This document shows positions 54,316 through 63,503 of a stretch of 64,000 nt of DNA, piece by piece; the first letter of the stretch is position 1; every line of letters begins with the position of its first letter. This DNA is from Komagataeibacter sp. FNDCR2 (GTDB taxonomy: Bacteria > Pseudomonadota > Alphaproteobacteria > Acetobacterales > Acetobacteraceae): positions 1,989,001-2,053,000 of the forward strand of contig NZ_JAIWOU010000001.1 of the NCBI RefSeq assembly GCF_021295395.1, written 5' to 3'. Both the position numbers and the translations under genes were made by a program. The notes beneath the pieces are model-generated. The model did not search any database and was not told where the DNA came from. It saw nothing but the letters and a program-made list of their open reading frames with translations.

Positions 54316-55301
54316 GACCTGTTCCTGTGTTCGGCCATCCGTGTGGCCATGTGCAGCGCCGCGACAAGGCTGGAAGGATCGGCCAGCCCCCGGCCCGCGA
54401 TGTCGAACGCGGTGCCGTGATCGGGTGACGTGCGGATGATGGGCAGCCCCAGCGTGGCGTTGACGCCCTGCGTCATGTCGATGGTCTTGAGCGGGATCAG
54501 CGCCTGATCGTGATACATGCACATCGCCACATCGTAACGCGCCCGGGCGGCGGGGGTGAACATGGTGTCGGGCGGCCAGGGGCCGCTTACGTCCATGCCA
54601 TCCGCGCGCAGGGCCTCGATGGCGGGCTGGATGATGGTCTGTTCCTCCGTGCCCATGGTGCCGCCTTCCCCCGCATGCGGGTTCAGCCCCGCAATGGCCA
54701 TGCGGGGGGACGCAATGCCGAAATCCCGGCGCAGGGCGGCATAGGTCGTGCGGGTGGCGGCGATGATGCGGTCGGTGTCCAGTTCATCAAGCGCCCGGCG
54801 CAGGCCCACATGGATGGTGACGGGCACCACCCGCAGTTCCGGGCAGGCCAGCATCATCACCTCGCGCCCCGGCACATTGCACAGCGCGGCGAGGTATTCC
54901 GTATGGCCGGGATAGGCGAACCCCGCCTTTTTCAGCACGATCTTGCTGATGGGGCAGGTCACCACGCCCGCCGCCTGGCCGTTGCGGGCCAGTTCCACCG
55001 CGCGCGCGATGCTGGCGGTAATGGCGCCGGCGTTGCGGCTGTCCGGCTGGCCGGGGCGGGGCGGGACTTCCAGCGGGACCGGCAGCACGGGCACCGCCCG
55101 GCCGAAAACCTCCGCAGCCTGCGCGATGGTGTCGATCTCGCGCACGGGCACGTCGTGCTGGTGAATGGTCGGCGCATCCCCGATTACCACGAAATGTTCC
55201 CCCCCGTGGCGCAGCGCCCGCCACGCGCCCGCCGTGATTTCCGGCCCGATCCCGGCGGGGTCGCCCATGGTCAGGGCCAGCGGGCGCGGGGGTTCACGCA
55301 T
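54312..55301 (-). CDS. pdxA: 4-hydroxythreonine-4-phosphate dehydrogenase
   Basis: NAD-dependent oxidation and decarboxylation of 4-phosphohydroxythreonine in DXP-dependent vitamin B6 synthesis. It has 329 residues from the ATG at 55301; an in-frame ATG at 55319 is equally possible since neither has a clear ribosome-binding site. Seen: [31 protein letters not shown] with a metal-binding His, [10 protein letters not shown] with a metal-binding His, and [12 protein letters not shown] with a third. It overlaps the end of the M20 peptidase gene by about eight bases, so the three genes form one minus-strand operon. Confidence 0.96.
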   Translation of the reverse strand: MREPPRPLALTMGDPAGIGPEITAGAWRALRHGGEHFVVIGDAPTIHQHDVPVREIDTIAQAAEVFGRAVPVLPVPLEVPPRPGQPDSRNAGAITASIARAVELARNGQAAGVVTCPISKIVLKKAGFAYPGHTEYLAALCNVPGREVMMLACPELRVVPVTIHVGLRRALDELDTDRIIAATRTTYAALRRDFGIASPRMAIAGLNPHAGEGGTMGTEEQTIIQPAIEALRADGMDVSGPWPPDTMFTPAARARYDVAMCMYHDQALIPLKTIDMTQGVNATLGLPIIRTSPDHGTAFDIAGRGLADPSSLVAALHMATRMAEHRNRS

Positions 55302-56700
55302 GGGGGGCCGCCATGGCATGCAGGATGCGGATCCACGACCGGATCCCCTTGTGAAAGGAGGTCAGGTCATATTTCTCGTTGGGGGAATGGGCGCGGTCAT
55401 CATCCAGCGCGAAACCCACCAGCAGCGCCGACATGCCCAGTATGCGCTGCATGTCGCCCGCCACGGGAATCGATCCGCCGCAGCCTATGGTCACGGCGGG
55501 CGTGCCCCATTCCGCCCCCAGCGCCGCAAGGGCGGGTTGCAGGCCGAACGTGCCCTCGGGCACGGTGCAGGCCATCGACCCGCCACAGGGCGTGAAGGTT
55601 ACGGTGCAGTCTTCCGGCAGCATGTCGCGCACGCGCGCGCAGAAGGCCTGCCGGATACGGATGGGATCCTGCCCCGCCACCAGCCGGAACGAGACCTTGG
55701 CCACGGCCTCGCCCGGCAGTACGGTCTTGAATCCCTCATCGGCGTAACCGCCGGATATGCCGTTGATCTCGAAGCTAGGGCGGCACCATGTCTGTTCGAT
55801 GGCGGTGTAGCCTGCCTCCCCCGCCGCGACCGAAAGCCCGACTTCCCCCAGGAAGGTCGCGTTATCAGGGGCGATCCCGGCCCAGCGCGCGCGCAGCGGC
55901 GCGGGCGGCTCCTGCACGCCCGCGTAGAAGCCGGGCAGTGTCACGCGCCCGCTTTGCGCATCGCGGATGGAGGCGAGCGCGTGGCACAGCAACTCCACCG
56001 GGTTGCGCGCGGCATTGCCGTAAATGCCGGAATGCAGGTCACGATCGGCGCAGCGCAGGTGGATTTCCTCCCCCACCATGCCGCGCAGCATGGTGGTGAT
56101 GGCGGGCACGCCGGGCAGCATCGCGGTATCGCAGATCAGCCCGACATCGGCGCGCAGTTCCTCATGGTGCTCCTCCATGAAGGGCAGGAGATTGGGGCCG
56201 CCACATTCCTCCTCCCCTTCAATCAGCAGCGAGACACGGACCGGCAGCGTGCCCTGTGTGGCGCGGATGGCGCGCAGAGCCTCGATGAAGGTCATGACCT
56301 GACCCTTGTCATCCGATGCCCCGCGCGCGACGATGTGCCGCACGCCATCCTTGCCCGTGACCAGAACGGGTTCGAACGGCCCGGTTTTCCACAGCGACAG
56401 CGGATCGACGGGCTGCACGTCGTAATGGCCATAGAACAGCACATGCGGCCCCGCGGGCGGCGTGCGGTCATGGGCGACCACGATGGGGAGGCCCGGCGTC
56501 TCGCACAGCCGGGCGTCAAAGCCGAGGCTGTCCAGCTCATCACGCAGCCACTGGGCCGCGCAGCGGCAATCGACCGCGTGTTCGGGCTGGGTGGAAATGC
56601 TGGGTATGCGCAGGAACGCGAACAGCCGTTCAAGCGCCGCGTCAAGGGCATGGTCCGCCTGTTCCAGAACGGGAGAAAGGGCGGAAGGCGTGTCGGTCAT
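55294..56700 (-). CDS. M20-family metallopeptidase
   Basis: A 468-residue zinc di- or carboxypeptidase (M20 family; dipeptidase / carboxypeptidase-like). Seen: [14 protein letters not shown] with a zinc His and Asp, [10 protein letters not shown] with the bridging Asp, [13 protein letters not shown] with the catalytic Glu and a zinc Glu, and [10 protein letters not shown]. It begins the operon with pdxA and pdxJ; the linkage is probably positional rather than metabolic. It is distinct from DapE in length and motif details. Confidence 0.91.
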   Translation of the reverse strand: MTDTPSALSPVLEQADHALDAALERLFAFLRIPSISTQPEHAVDCRCAAQWLRDELDSLGFDARLCETPGLPIVVAHDRTPPAGPHVLFYGHYDVQPVDPLSLWKTGPFEPVLVTGKDGVRHIVARGASDDKGQVMTFIEALRAIRATQGTLPVRVSLLIEGEEECGGPNLLPFMEEHHEELRADVGLICDTAMLPGVPAITTMLRGMVGEEIHLRCADRDLHSGIYGNAARNPVELLCHALASIRDAQSGRVTLPGFYAGVQEPPAPLRARWAGIAPDNATFLGEVGLSVAAGEAGYTAIEQTWCRPSFEINGISGGYADEGFKTVLPGEAVAKVSFRLVAGQDPIRIRQAFCARVRDMLPEDCTVTFTPCGGSMACTVPEGTFGLQPALAALGAEWGTPAVTIGCGGSIPVAGDMQRILGMSALLVGFALDDDRAHSPNEKYDLTSFHKGIRSWIRILHAMAAPHA

Positions 56701-56773
56701 GGAATCTCCGTTTACAGTCGGCGGCCAGGGCCGCGATTTTGCCTGTCACGGGATCAAAAGCAACTCATCCCTG

Positions 56774-57061
56774 CTATCGGCACTGCCCATGCAGGAACCC
56801 CAGCGCGGGCAGCGGCCGCCATGCGCGCGGCAGGTCCGCGCGCCGGTAGGGGCGGATGCTGTAATGGGGAACGGGTATGTCGTTGCGTTCGAGAAAGCCG
56901 CGATAGGCGGCAACCTGCCTGCCGCGCCATTCGCAGTCGGCCTCGGCCCCGGCGCGGGTGGGGTAGATGCTGGCGATGCATGTGCCGGTCCCGGTGCGGG
57001 CCACCACCGCCCAGGATTCATCGCGGCGCGCCGTCGTACGAAAAATGACAACCTTGCCCAT
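56774..57061 (-). CDS. Hypothetical protein (95 aa)
   Basis: A 95-residue basic, aromatic-rich protein of unknown family. It begins MGKVVIFRTTARRDESWAVVAR and contains GAEADCEWRGRQVAAYR. No signal peptide or membrane helix is visible. The ATG at 57061 has GGGAG seven bases upstream, which supports translation. The gene lies 73 bases upstream of the M20 peptidase on the same strand and is divergent from the lapA-like gene. Confidence 0.65.
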   Translation of the reverse strand: MGKVVIFRTTARRDESWAVVARTGTGTCIASIYPTRAGAEADCEWRGRQVAAYRGFLERNDIPVPHYSIRPYRRADLPRAWRPLPALGFLHGQCR

Positions 57062-57203
57062 TGTTTCGCTCCCGTTGCGGTCGCAGGGGCCGCTCACACC
57101 CCGATAACGCAGGCAACCACGGCTGTCGCGCCCGATCAAGCGGCACCCCCGATGAATTGATTTCCTTGCCTGCCCCCACTGTTGGCGGTAGGGAAGCAGG
57201 ATC

Positions 57204-57635
57204 ATGATACGTCTTGTCATTACCCTGCCCGTGATCGTGGCGCTGATTATTTTCGCGGCCTGCAATCAGGCGCCAGTGGAACTGTCATGGTTGCAGTGGA
57301 AATGGACATCATCGCCCGGTGTTCTGGCGCTGCTGGTGGCGGCGCTGTTCTATGCCACGGGATCGGCCAGCGCATGGATCGTGGTGTTGCGGCAGATGCG
57401 CCGCGCCCGCCGGGCCGAGCAGGAACTGCGCACCCTGCGCGCGCGCATGCCGGCGGATGACACGGTGGCCCCCCGCGCCCCCGGCCTGACATCGGCCCCG
57501 GCCGGTTCACCCATGCTGAAGGCCTACGCGGCGGAGGTTGCAACGCCGCCCGCGCCATCACCATCGGCGGGCGTGCCCGAAACGCCACCGGCCACGCCGG
57601 AAGCGCCGCAGCCGCCCGAGCGGCCGGTTTCCTGA
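57204..57635 (+). CDS. LapA-domain membrane protein
   Basis: A 143-residue protein with two N-terminal transmembrane helices (about 3-20 and 38-60) typical of the LapA / DUF1049 family, which has been linked to lipopolysaccharide assembly. The C-terminal part is Ala/Pro-rich and probably disordered. In many alphaproteobacteria a LapA-domain gene precedes pyrF-trpF-trpB-trpA, and here it precedes pyrF and trpF. Confidence 0.85.
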   Translation: MIRLVITLPVIVALIIFAACNQAPVELSWLQWKWTSSPGVLALLVAALFYATGSASAWIVVLRQMRRARRAEQELRTLRARMPADDTVAPRAPGLTSAPAGSPMLKAYAAEVATPPAPSPSAGVPETPPATPEAPQPPERPVS

Positions 57636-57675
57636 TTTCCCCTGTCATTTCATAGCCTGCCCGGAGTTACCGCCG

Positions 57676-58383
57676 ATGCGTGGACGGTCCACCCGCCTGA
57701 TTGTCGCCCTCGATACCAAGGATACGGCGCAGGCCGCGCAGTGGCGGCAGGACACCATGGGGGCCGCCGGGGCGGTCAAGCTGGGGCTGGAGTTCACCTA
57801 TGCCCGGGGGCTGGACGCCGTGCGCGCGGCGGCGGGCGACGCGCCGCTGTTCCTTGACCTGAAACTGCATGATATCCCCAACACCGTCGCCTCGGCCATT
57901 GGCAGTCTGGCGGCCCTGCGGCCCGCCATGCTGACCATCCATGCCGCCGGTGGGCGTGCGATGATCGCCGCCGCCCGCGCGGCGGTGGACGAAACCTTTC
58001 CCGAGGGCGCGCGCCCCCTGCTGCTGGCCGTGACCGTGCTGACCAGCATGGATGCCCCGGCCCTGCATGAAACCGGGGTTGAGGGCAGTGTCGCGGCGCA
58101 GGTGGTGCGTCTGGGGCGACTGGCCGTTGCGGCGGGGGCGGACGGGCTGATCTGTTCCTCGCACGAGATCGCGCCGTTGCGGCAGGAGCTGGGGGAAAAG
58201 CCGGTGCTTGTCGTGCCCGGCATCCGCCCGGCGGGCAGTGCGGTGGGGGACCAGAAACGCGTCATGACCCCGGCGCAGGCGCGTGACGCGGGTGCTGACT
58301 GGATCGTGGTGGGCCGCCCCATCACCCGCGCGCCCGATCCGGCGGCGGCGGCGGCGGCCATCGCGGCTGAACTGTCGGCCTGA
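57676..58383 (+). CDS. pyrF: Orotidine 5'-phosphate decarboxylase
   Basis: Last step of UMP synthesis. It has 235 residues in a TIM barrel from the ATG at 57676, with GGAG at a nine-base spacing. Seen: LIVALDTKD, VKLGLEFTY, the catalytic FLDLKLHDIPNTV (DxKxxD), LAVTVLTSMD, and VVPGIRP with the phosphate-binding IVVGRPIT. trpF follows 24 bases later. Confidence 0.97.
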   Translation: MRGRSTRLIVALDTKDTAQAAQWRQDTMGAAGAVKLGLEFTYARGLDAVRAAAGDAPLFLDLKLHDIPNTVASAIGSLAALRPAMLTIHAAGGRAMIAAARAAVDETFPEGARPLLLAVTVLTSMDAPALHETGVEGSVAAQVVRLGRLAVAAGADGLICSSHEIAPLRQELGEKPVLVVPGIRPAGSAVGDQKRVMTPAQARDAGADWIVVGRPITRAPDPAAAAAAIAAELSA

Positions 58384-58407
58384 ACCGGGGTGGAGGGACG
58401 CAGCCCC

Positions 58408-59046
58408 ATGCCGGTTAAGGTCAAGATATGCGGCCTTCGTGATGAAGCCGGGCTGGATGCCGCCTGCGCGGCGGGGGCCGACTGGGTCGGGTTCGTGTTT
58501 TTTGACCGCTCGCCCCGCCATGTCACGGCGGAAGCGGCGGGCAGGCTGGCACGTGGCATGCCTGCAGATGGCCCACGGCGTATTGGCCTGTTTGTCCGCC
58601 CGACGGATGATGAAATCCGGCATGTGCTGGACCATGTGCCGCTCCACGGCGTGCAGATTTATGATGAAGCGCCCCGCGCCATGGCGATCCGTGAACAGTT
58701 CGGCCTGCCGGTCTGGCTGGCCACGGGCATTTCCAGCCGGGCCGACCTGCCCGCAGGCTGTGGCGTGGATGCGATGGTGATTGAATCCCGCGCGCCCGCC
58801 GGTTCCGATCGCCCCGGCGGGAATGCCCATGCCTTTGACTGGACATTGACCGCCCGGTGGCACGCCCCCGCGCCATGGCTGCTGGCGGGTGGCCTGACCC
58901 CCGATAACGTGCGTACCGCCATAGGGCAGAGCGGCGCGCGCGCGGTGGATGTATCGTCCGGGGTGGAATCCGCGCCGGGCGTCAAGTCACCCGAACTGAT
59001 CCATGCCTTCGTGCGCGCGGCCCGTGCGCCATCTACCGTCCCCTAG
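58408..59046 (+). CDS. trpF: Phosphoribosylanthranilate isomerase
   Basis: Third step of the tryptophan branch. It has 212 residues from the ATG at 58408, with GGAGGG about ten bases upstream. Seen: VKICGLRDEAGLDAAC with the catalytic Cys, WVGFVFFDRSPRHVTA, HGVQIYDE, LLAGGLTPDNV, and VDVSSGVESAPGVKSP. Its TAG stop shares the palindrome CTAG with the convergent glycine-rich gene. The next pathway genes trpB and trpA are 37 kb away, so the usual trpF-trpB-trpA linkage is broken here. Confidence 0.97.
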   Translation: MPVKVKICGLRDEAGLDAACAAGADWVGFVFFDRSPRHVTAEAAGRLARGMPADGPRRIGLFVRPTDDEIRHVLDHVPLHGVQIYDEAPRAMAIREQFGLPVWLATGISSRADLPAGCGVDAMVIESRAPAGSDRPGGNAHAFDWTLTARWHAPAPWLLAGGLTPDNVRTAIGQSGARAVDVSSGVESAPGVKSPELIHAFVRAARAPSTVP

Positions 59047-59372
59047 CGGTAATAGCCGTAATAGGCCGGCGGTGGTGGGGGCGGCGGCGGCGGGTAGGCA
59101 TAAACCGGATAGGGCGGCGCATAGCCGGGATAGGGATATCCATAGCCGTAACCATAGCCATAGGGCCGGTAGCGATAGGGCGACATGGCCACGCCCAGCG
59201 CCGTTCCCGCCGCCATGCCCATGCCAAAGCCACCCCAGCCCCAACCGCCGCGCCAGCCGCCGCCATGCCAGCCACCACCCCATCCGCCCCCACGCCACGC
59301 ATAGGCGGAGGGTGCGGGCAGAATGCCGGCCAGTCCCACGGATACGGCCAGCAGAAGGGCCAATTTACGCAT
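59043..59372 (-). CDS. Exported Gly/Tyr/Pro-rich low-complexity protein
   Basis: A 109-residue protein with a clear signal peptide (LALLLAVSVGLAGILPAPSAYA) followed by WRGGGWGGG-type repeats, a short hydrophobic patch (GMGMAAGTALGVAM), then YGYGYGYGYPYPG-type and poly-proline segments. Such proteins are common in Acetobacteraceae and have no defined function; an envelope or extracellular location is likely. The stop codon overlaps that of trpF in the convergent CTAG. A second protein of similar style lies at 62555-63148. Confidence 0.75.
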   Translation of the reverse strand: MRKLALLLAVSVGLAGILPAPSAYAWRGGGWGGGWHGGGWRGGWGWGGFGMGMAAGTALGVAMSPYRYRPYGYGYGYGYPYPGYAPPYPVYAYPPPPPPPPPAYYGYYR

Positions 59373-59560
59373 CGGGTCCGTTCCTTTTCATGACATCCTG
59401 ATGTCCGATATTGGTGCGCGGGGGCCGGATATCCAGTCTCGTCCACGTACCGTTTCCAGGGCGCGCAGCTAAGGCCGGGGATGCGGCGTTTTCATGGCAT
59501 GAACCGGCAGCAATGTAACAGGCGACGGTGGACCGGGGGTTAACGCCCGGTCCTTGTGCC

Positions 59561-60067
59561 CTATCTGGACCGGGAGCCGCGCGCCGCGTTCAGCCAGCCG
59601 CCAAGGCGGCCCAGCGCGTCCTTCAGCGGGCCATCGGGCATGTCGTCAATCTGTAGCGGGGCGGGAGCCGTGCGTGGTCGTGGCTGCGTGGCCGGGCGGG
59701 GCGTGACGGTCGTCAGATCCTGCACCATCTTCAGGCGCTTGACCACGCCCTGTCCGCATGTGGTGTTGATGCGCGCGATCACGGCGGGAGCAAGGTGCTG
59801 CAGCTCCATCGCCACCGGCCCCGAACACGCCACCGTCAGGGTGCCCGCGGACAGCCTGCGCGGCACGGTCAGGGCCGCCAGGTGCGGGCCGACAATATCG
59901 GGCCAGTCCGACATGACCTGCACGGCGGCGGGGGAATACCTGCGAAAGACCGGGGTGCTGATATGGGGCAGGAGTGCCGCCATGCTGCGTGGCCGGTACG
60001 CGCGCGGCGGTGGGTCCGCCGGGGCGGCGGCTTTCTTTTGCTTGCTGCGCGGGGGCGGGTTCGTCAT
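59561..60067 (-). CDS. dciA: DUF721 protein, DciA-like (helicase-loading)
   Basis: A 168-residue protein with a DUF721 domain. DciA proteins of this family load or assist the replicative helicase DnaB in bacteria lacking DnaC. Seen: a Lys/Pro-rich N-terminal tail, then VMSDWPDIVGPHLAALTVPRRL and LTVACSGPVAMELQHLAPAVIARINTT in KH-like fold order. I chose the ATG at 60067; an in-frame ATG at 60130 would overlap mutY. It is divergent from mutY with only ten bases between starts, an arrangement widespread in alphaproteobacteria. Confidence 0.87.
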   Translation of the reverse strand: MTNPPPRSKQKKAAAPADPPPRAYRPRSMAALLPHISTPVFRRYSPAAVQVMSDWPDIVGPHLAALTVPRRLSAGTLTVACSGPVAMELQHLAPAVIARINTTCGQGVVKRLKMVQDLTTVTPRPATQPRPRTAPAPLQIDDMPDGPLKDALGRLGGWLNAARGSRSR

Positions 60068-60077
60068 AAACGGTTCC

Positions 60078-61157
60078 GTGTTACCTTCTTCCGCCGATCT
60101 GTTGCGCTGGTATGACCGGCATCGCCGCACCCTGCCATGGCGCGCCCTGCCGGGCCAGGACGCCGACCCCTATCGGGTGTGGCTGAGCGAGATCATGTTG
60201 CAGCAGACCACCGTTACGGCGGTCATACCCTATTTCGAGCGGTTTGTGGATGCCTTTCCCGATGTGACGGCGCTGGCCCGTGCCCCGCAGGACCGGGTCA
60301 TGGCGCTGTGGGCGGGGCTTGGGTACTACGCGCGGGCACGGAACCTGCATGCCTGCGCGCAGGTTGTGGCCGCGCGGGGCGGCCGGTTTCCCGATACGGT
60401 GGAAGGGCTGCGGGAACTGCCGGGAATCGGTCCCTATACCGCCGCCGCCATCGCGGCCATCGCCTTCGGGCGCGCGGTGGTGCCGGTGGACGGGAATGTG
60501 GAGCGCGTGACGGCGCGCCTGTTCGCCATGACCGACCCGCTGCCCGGCGCGCGCAAGGCCATTACCCGACAGGCCGAAACCCTGAATGGCGACGCCCCGG
60601 CCCGGGCCCGCCCCTCCGACTTCGCGCAGGCGCTGTTCGACCTCGGCGCGGGGATCTGCACCCCGCGCACGCCTGCCTGCGCGCTGTGTCCGTGGCGTGG
60701 GGCCTGCGCGGGGCAACGGCAGGGAATCGCGGCCACGCTGCCGCGTCGCGCGGCAAAGGCGGCGCGGCCCATCCGGTACGGCGCGCATTTCTGCATGGTG
60801 GACGCCGCGGGCGGCATGCTGCTGGTCCGCCGCCCTGAAAAGGGACTGCTCGGCGGCATGATGGGGCTGCCCGGACCGCTGTGGCGTGATACGCCATGGG
60901 CGAAGGCGGACGCGCTGGTCCATGCGCCCAAAGCGCCCCGGCAGCGGGTTGAATGGCACCGGGCGGGGCGGGTGAAGCATGTTTTCACCCATTTCACGCT
61001 GCTGGCCGATATCTATGCCGCCCGCATACCGGCCTTTCCCAACAGCATGGTGGGGGAAGACGGCATGATCCATTATGCCGGGGGCGCGGCCGTGGCCCTG
61101 CCGTCGCTCATGCGTAAATGCATGGCCCTGGCGCGCAGCGGCAATGTTTTTGATTGA
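60078..61157 (+). CDS. mutY: Adenine DNA glycosylase MutY
   Basis: Removes adenine mispaired with 8-oxoguanine. It has 359 residues from GTG 60078 (VLPSSADLLRWYDRHRRTLPW). Seen: the MLQQTTVTAVIPYF catalytic-Glu region, a helix-hairpin-helix with LPGIGPYTAAAI, VPVDGNVERV with the catalytic Asp, a 4Fe-4S cluster motif CTPRTPACALCPWRGAC (C-x6-C-x2-C-x5-C), and a C-terminal Nudix-like 8-oxoG-recognition domain. The upstream region is the dciA start, so the two genes share a compact divergent promoter. The ribosome-binding site for the GTG is weak. Confidence 0.95.
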   Translation: MLPSSADLLRWYDRHRRTLPWRALPGQDADPYRVWLSEIMLQQTTVTAVIPYFERFVDAFPDVTALARAPQDRVMALWAGLGYYARARNLHACAQVVAARGGRFPDTVEGLRELPGIGPYTAAAIAAIAFGRAVVPVDGNVERVTARLFAMTDPLPGARKAITRQAETLNGDAPARARPSDFAQALFDLGAGICTPRTPACALCPWRGACAGQRQGIAATLPRRAAKAARPIRYGAHFCMVDAAGGMLLVRRPEKGLLGGMMGLPGPLWRDTPWAKADALVHAPKAPRQRVEWHRAGRVKHVFTHFTLLADIYAARIPAFPNSMVGEDGMIHYAGGAAVALPSLMRKCMALARSGNVFD

Positions 61158-61213
61158 CGCGGGCGGGATACGCGCTGTTGACTGGTACCCGTCCGATCAG
61201 GAAAGGGCCCGTG

Positions 61214-61336
61214 ATGCTCACTTTAGTCCAGATGCTTGCCCCTGTTGTTGCCCTGCTGGGTTTTGTCGGCATGGCGTACGGCCTGCGTATGCGGGCCCCG
61301 GCGGCACAGCCGGTGCGGGTGCGCGCCCGGCGCTAG
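61214..61336 (+). CDS. Small membrane protein (40 aa)
   Basis: A short frame with the ATG at 61214 and AGGAAAGG about eight bases upstream. The product MLTLVQMLAPVVALLGFVGM begins with one hydrophobic helix, followed by the basic tail RAPAAQPVRVRARR. The orientation is likely N-out/C-in. It lies between mutY and hemH on the same strand. I do not recognise the family, but the strong ribosome-binding site supports it. Confidence 0.55.
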   Translation: MLTLVQMLAPVVALLGFVGMAYGLRMRAPAAQPVRVRARR

Positions 61337-61416
61337 CACCCGGCATGTAGCGGGCGAACGGGTGGCCCCGCGCTGTTTCTTTGCATCCGCGCGCGGCTTC
61401 CTGTAGCAGCCGTTTC

Positions 61417-62505
61417 ATGACCTTCATTACCATACACCGCGCGTCCGGAGCGGATGCGGCGCCCGGGCGGACCGGCGTGCTGCTCAGCAACCTGGGCACG
61501 CCGGACGGCACCGGCTATGGCGCGGTCCGGCGCTATCTGGCGGAATTCCTGTCGGACCGGCGCATTATCGAAGCCAGTCCCCTGATCTGGAAGCCGATCC
61601 TGTATGGTCCGGTGCTGACGTTCCGCCCCCGCAAGTCGGGCGCCGCGTATCATCGCATCTGGCATCATGACCGCGATGAAAGCCCCCTGCGCACCTATAC
61701 CCGCGATCAGGCCACGCAACTGGCCCGGCGGCTGGCCACGGATGGCGTGCCCGTGGCGTGGGGCATGCGCTATGGCAGTCCCTCCATCCGGCAGGCCCTG
61801 CATGAACTGGTGGAGCAGGGATGCGACCGTATCCTGCTGGCCCCGCTTTACCCGCAGTACAGCGCCACGACCACGGCCACGGCCAACGACCAGGCGTTTC
61901 GTGCGCTCATGCGCATGCGCAACCAGCCCGCCATACGCACGCTGCCCCCGTTCGCGGATCATCCGGCCTATATCGCCGCGCTTGCGCGCTCCATCACCTC
62001 TCATCTCGGGACACTGGATTTCACGCCGCAGATGATCGTGGCGTCCTTCCACGGGCTGCCCAGGGTCTATGTGGAAAAGGGTGATTCCTATGCGGCGGAA
62101 TGCGAACGTACCATCGTCGCCCTGCGCCGCGCCATGGGATATGACGCGCAGATGATGCCGCTGACGTTCCAGTCACGTTTTGGCCCCGCCAAATGGCTGG
62201 AGCCCTATACCGCGCCGTTTATCGAGTCGCTGCCCGCACGGGGCGTGACCCGGATTGCCGTGATCACGCCGGGCTTCATCGCCGACTGTATCGAAACACT
62301 TGACGAAATCGGCAACGAATCCCGCGCGGGCTTTCTCCGGGCAGGTGGCGCGGAACTGGCGTTGATTCCGTGCCTGAACAATTCGCCCGACAGTATCGAC
62401 CTGCTTGAAACCCTCGTGCGGGGGGAACTGGCGGGCTGGCTGGCGCGGCCACACGGTGGGGCCGCGCCCGTGCCCTCAGCCACAGCCCCGGCGCGCCCGG
62501 CCTGA
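61417..62505 (+). CDS. hemH: Ferrochelatase
   Basis: Inserts ferrous iron into protoporphyrin IX to make heme. It has 362 residues from the ATG at 61417. Seen: VLLSNLGTPDGTGYG, SASPLIW-like ASPLIWKPI, LYPQYSATTTA, ASFHGLPRVYVEKGDSY with the catalytic His, TFQSRFGPAKWLEPYT, and ADCIETLDEI with the conserved Glu. Heme is the substrate for ctaA, which lies about 1 kb downstream on the opposite strand. Confidence 0.97.
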   Translation: MTFITIHRASGADAAPGRTGVLLSNLGTPDGTGYGAVRRYLAEFLSDRRIIEASPLIWKPILYGPVLTFRPRKSGAAYHRIWHHDRDESPLRTYTRDQATQLARRLATDGVPVAWGMRYGSPSIRQALHELVEQGCDRILLAPLYPQYSATTTATANDQAFRALMRMRNQPAIRTLPPFADHPAYIAALARSITSHLGTLDFTPQMIVASFHGLPRVYVEKGDSYAAECERTIVALRRAMGYDAQMMPLTFQSRFGPAKWLEPYTAPFIESLPARGVTRIAVITPGFIADCIETLDEIGNESRAGFLRAGGAELALIPCLNNSPDSIDLLETLVRGELAGWLARPHGGAAPVPSATAPARPA

Positions 62506-62554
62506 CCCGCCGCGAGGCCCCACCGCGTTACGGCGGGCGGGTCGGGCCGGAGCC

Positions 62555-63148
62555 TTACGGCCGGTCACAGCTTTCGGTCAGGTCATTATAGACCTGTCCG
62601 CCGGGGCAGGATTTGGGCGGCTGGGGCGGCGGTGCCTGCGGGGTGGCGGGCGGACTGGCGAAGAGCGTGGAGAGGTCGCGGTCATAAACCGTGTCATCCT
62701 CCGGCGCGGAATTGCCTGTCGCGTTATAGATTTCGGGTGCCGCCTGGTAGCTGGCCCCGGCAACGGCGGCCCCCATGGAAGCCCCCATGGCCGCTCCGGC
62801 CCAGCCCCAGCCCCAGCCGCCCCATCCACCCCACGGATATCCCCAGCCCATATAGCCGGGGTAGTAGCCACCCCATCCCCAGCCGCCACCCCAGCGCACG
62901 GGCCGCCAGCCACCGCCCCAGCGGCCGCCGCCACCCCGCCAGCCCGGGCCGCCGCCATGCCAGCCGCCACCGCCGCGCCAGCCTCCACCACGTGGGCCAC
63001 CGCCCCAGCCACCGCCGCCATGTCCGCCGCCGCCCCATCCGCCGCCACCGGGGCCGCCATGGGGTCCGGCATAGGCATCCACCGCCAGCGGGCCACATGT
63101 GGCTACCGCCAGAATTACCCCCGTCACCACATGTTTCAGCTTGTGCAT
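62555..63148 (-). CDS. Exported Gly/Trp/His-rich protein
   Basis: A 197-residue protein with a signal peptide (HVVTGVILAVATCGPLAVDAYA), about 90 residues of GGGGWGGG/HGGGW-type repeats, a hydrophobic Gly/Ala patch (AGAAMGASMGAAVAGASY), and a C-terminal folded part with two cysteines (KSCPGGQVYN and ESCDRP) that could form a disulphide. AGGA precedes the ATG at 63148 by eight bases. The family is unknown; it is probably an envelope-associated structural or metal-binding protein. Confidence 0.7.
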   Translation of the reverse strand: MHKLKHVVTGVILAVATCGPLAVDAYAGPHGGPGGGGWGGGGHGGGGWGGGPRGGGWRGGGGWHGGGPGWRGGGGRWGGGWRPVRWGGGWGWGGYYPGYMGWGYPWGGWGGWGWGWAGAAMGASMGAAVAGASYQAAPEIYNATGNSAPEDDTVYDRDLSTLFASPPATPQAPPPQPPKSCPGGQVYNDLTESCDRP

Positions 63149-63499
63149 GTTCCATTCCTGCATGTCTGAATAAGGTTTATCGCAGAAAATAATCCGTTCG
63201 GGAAAGACGCCGCACGCCATGCCGCCCGACTTTGCCCATAACGCGGGATCCGAAGCACCAGGAACCCGGCACGCGGGCAGGGACCAGCCTGCATGGCAGG
63301 GAATGTGCCGGTCCTGCTTCCGATGCGCATATGGGTATCTGCGGCGCGCTTCGCAGGGGGGCGCAGGTAAACAGGCCCCCGGAACATGCAAAAAACCACG
63401 CAGGCGGGGGGATCGCCCCGCCGGTCCGGCATCGGAAGCTGTTTGATGGGGAATTGACAAAAGTTTCCGGGTGCCGCCTTTTTCAAAAAAAGGCGGGGT
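63149..63499. other. 351-base region between the Gly/Trp-rich gene and ctaA
   Basis: The left part (63155-63200) is comparatively AT-rich and probably holds the minus-strand promoter of the Gly/Trp-rich gene. The middle (63210-63440) shows no coding frame or RNA gene that I can support. The right end contains an inverted partial copy of the dispersed double-hairpin repeat. Confidence 0.6.
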
Positions 63500-63503
63500 T
63501 CAG
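63461..63503 (-). repeat. Inverted partial copy of the double-hairpin repeat
   Basis: aagtttccgggtgccgcct, a T-run, c, an A-run and aggcggggttcagg match the reverse complement of the right half of the complete copy (48746-48789). The hairpin ccgcct / aggcgg is preserved. The ctaA stop codon (63500-63502) lies at its edge. Confidence 0.7.
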
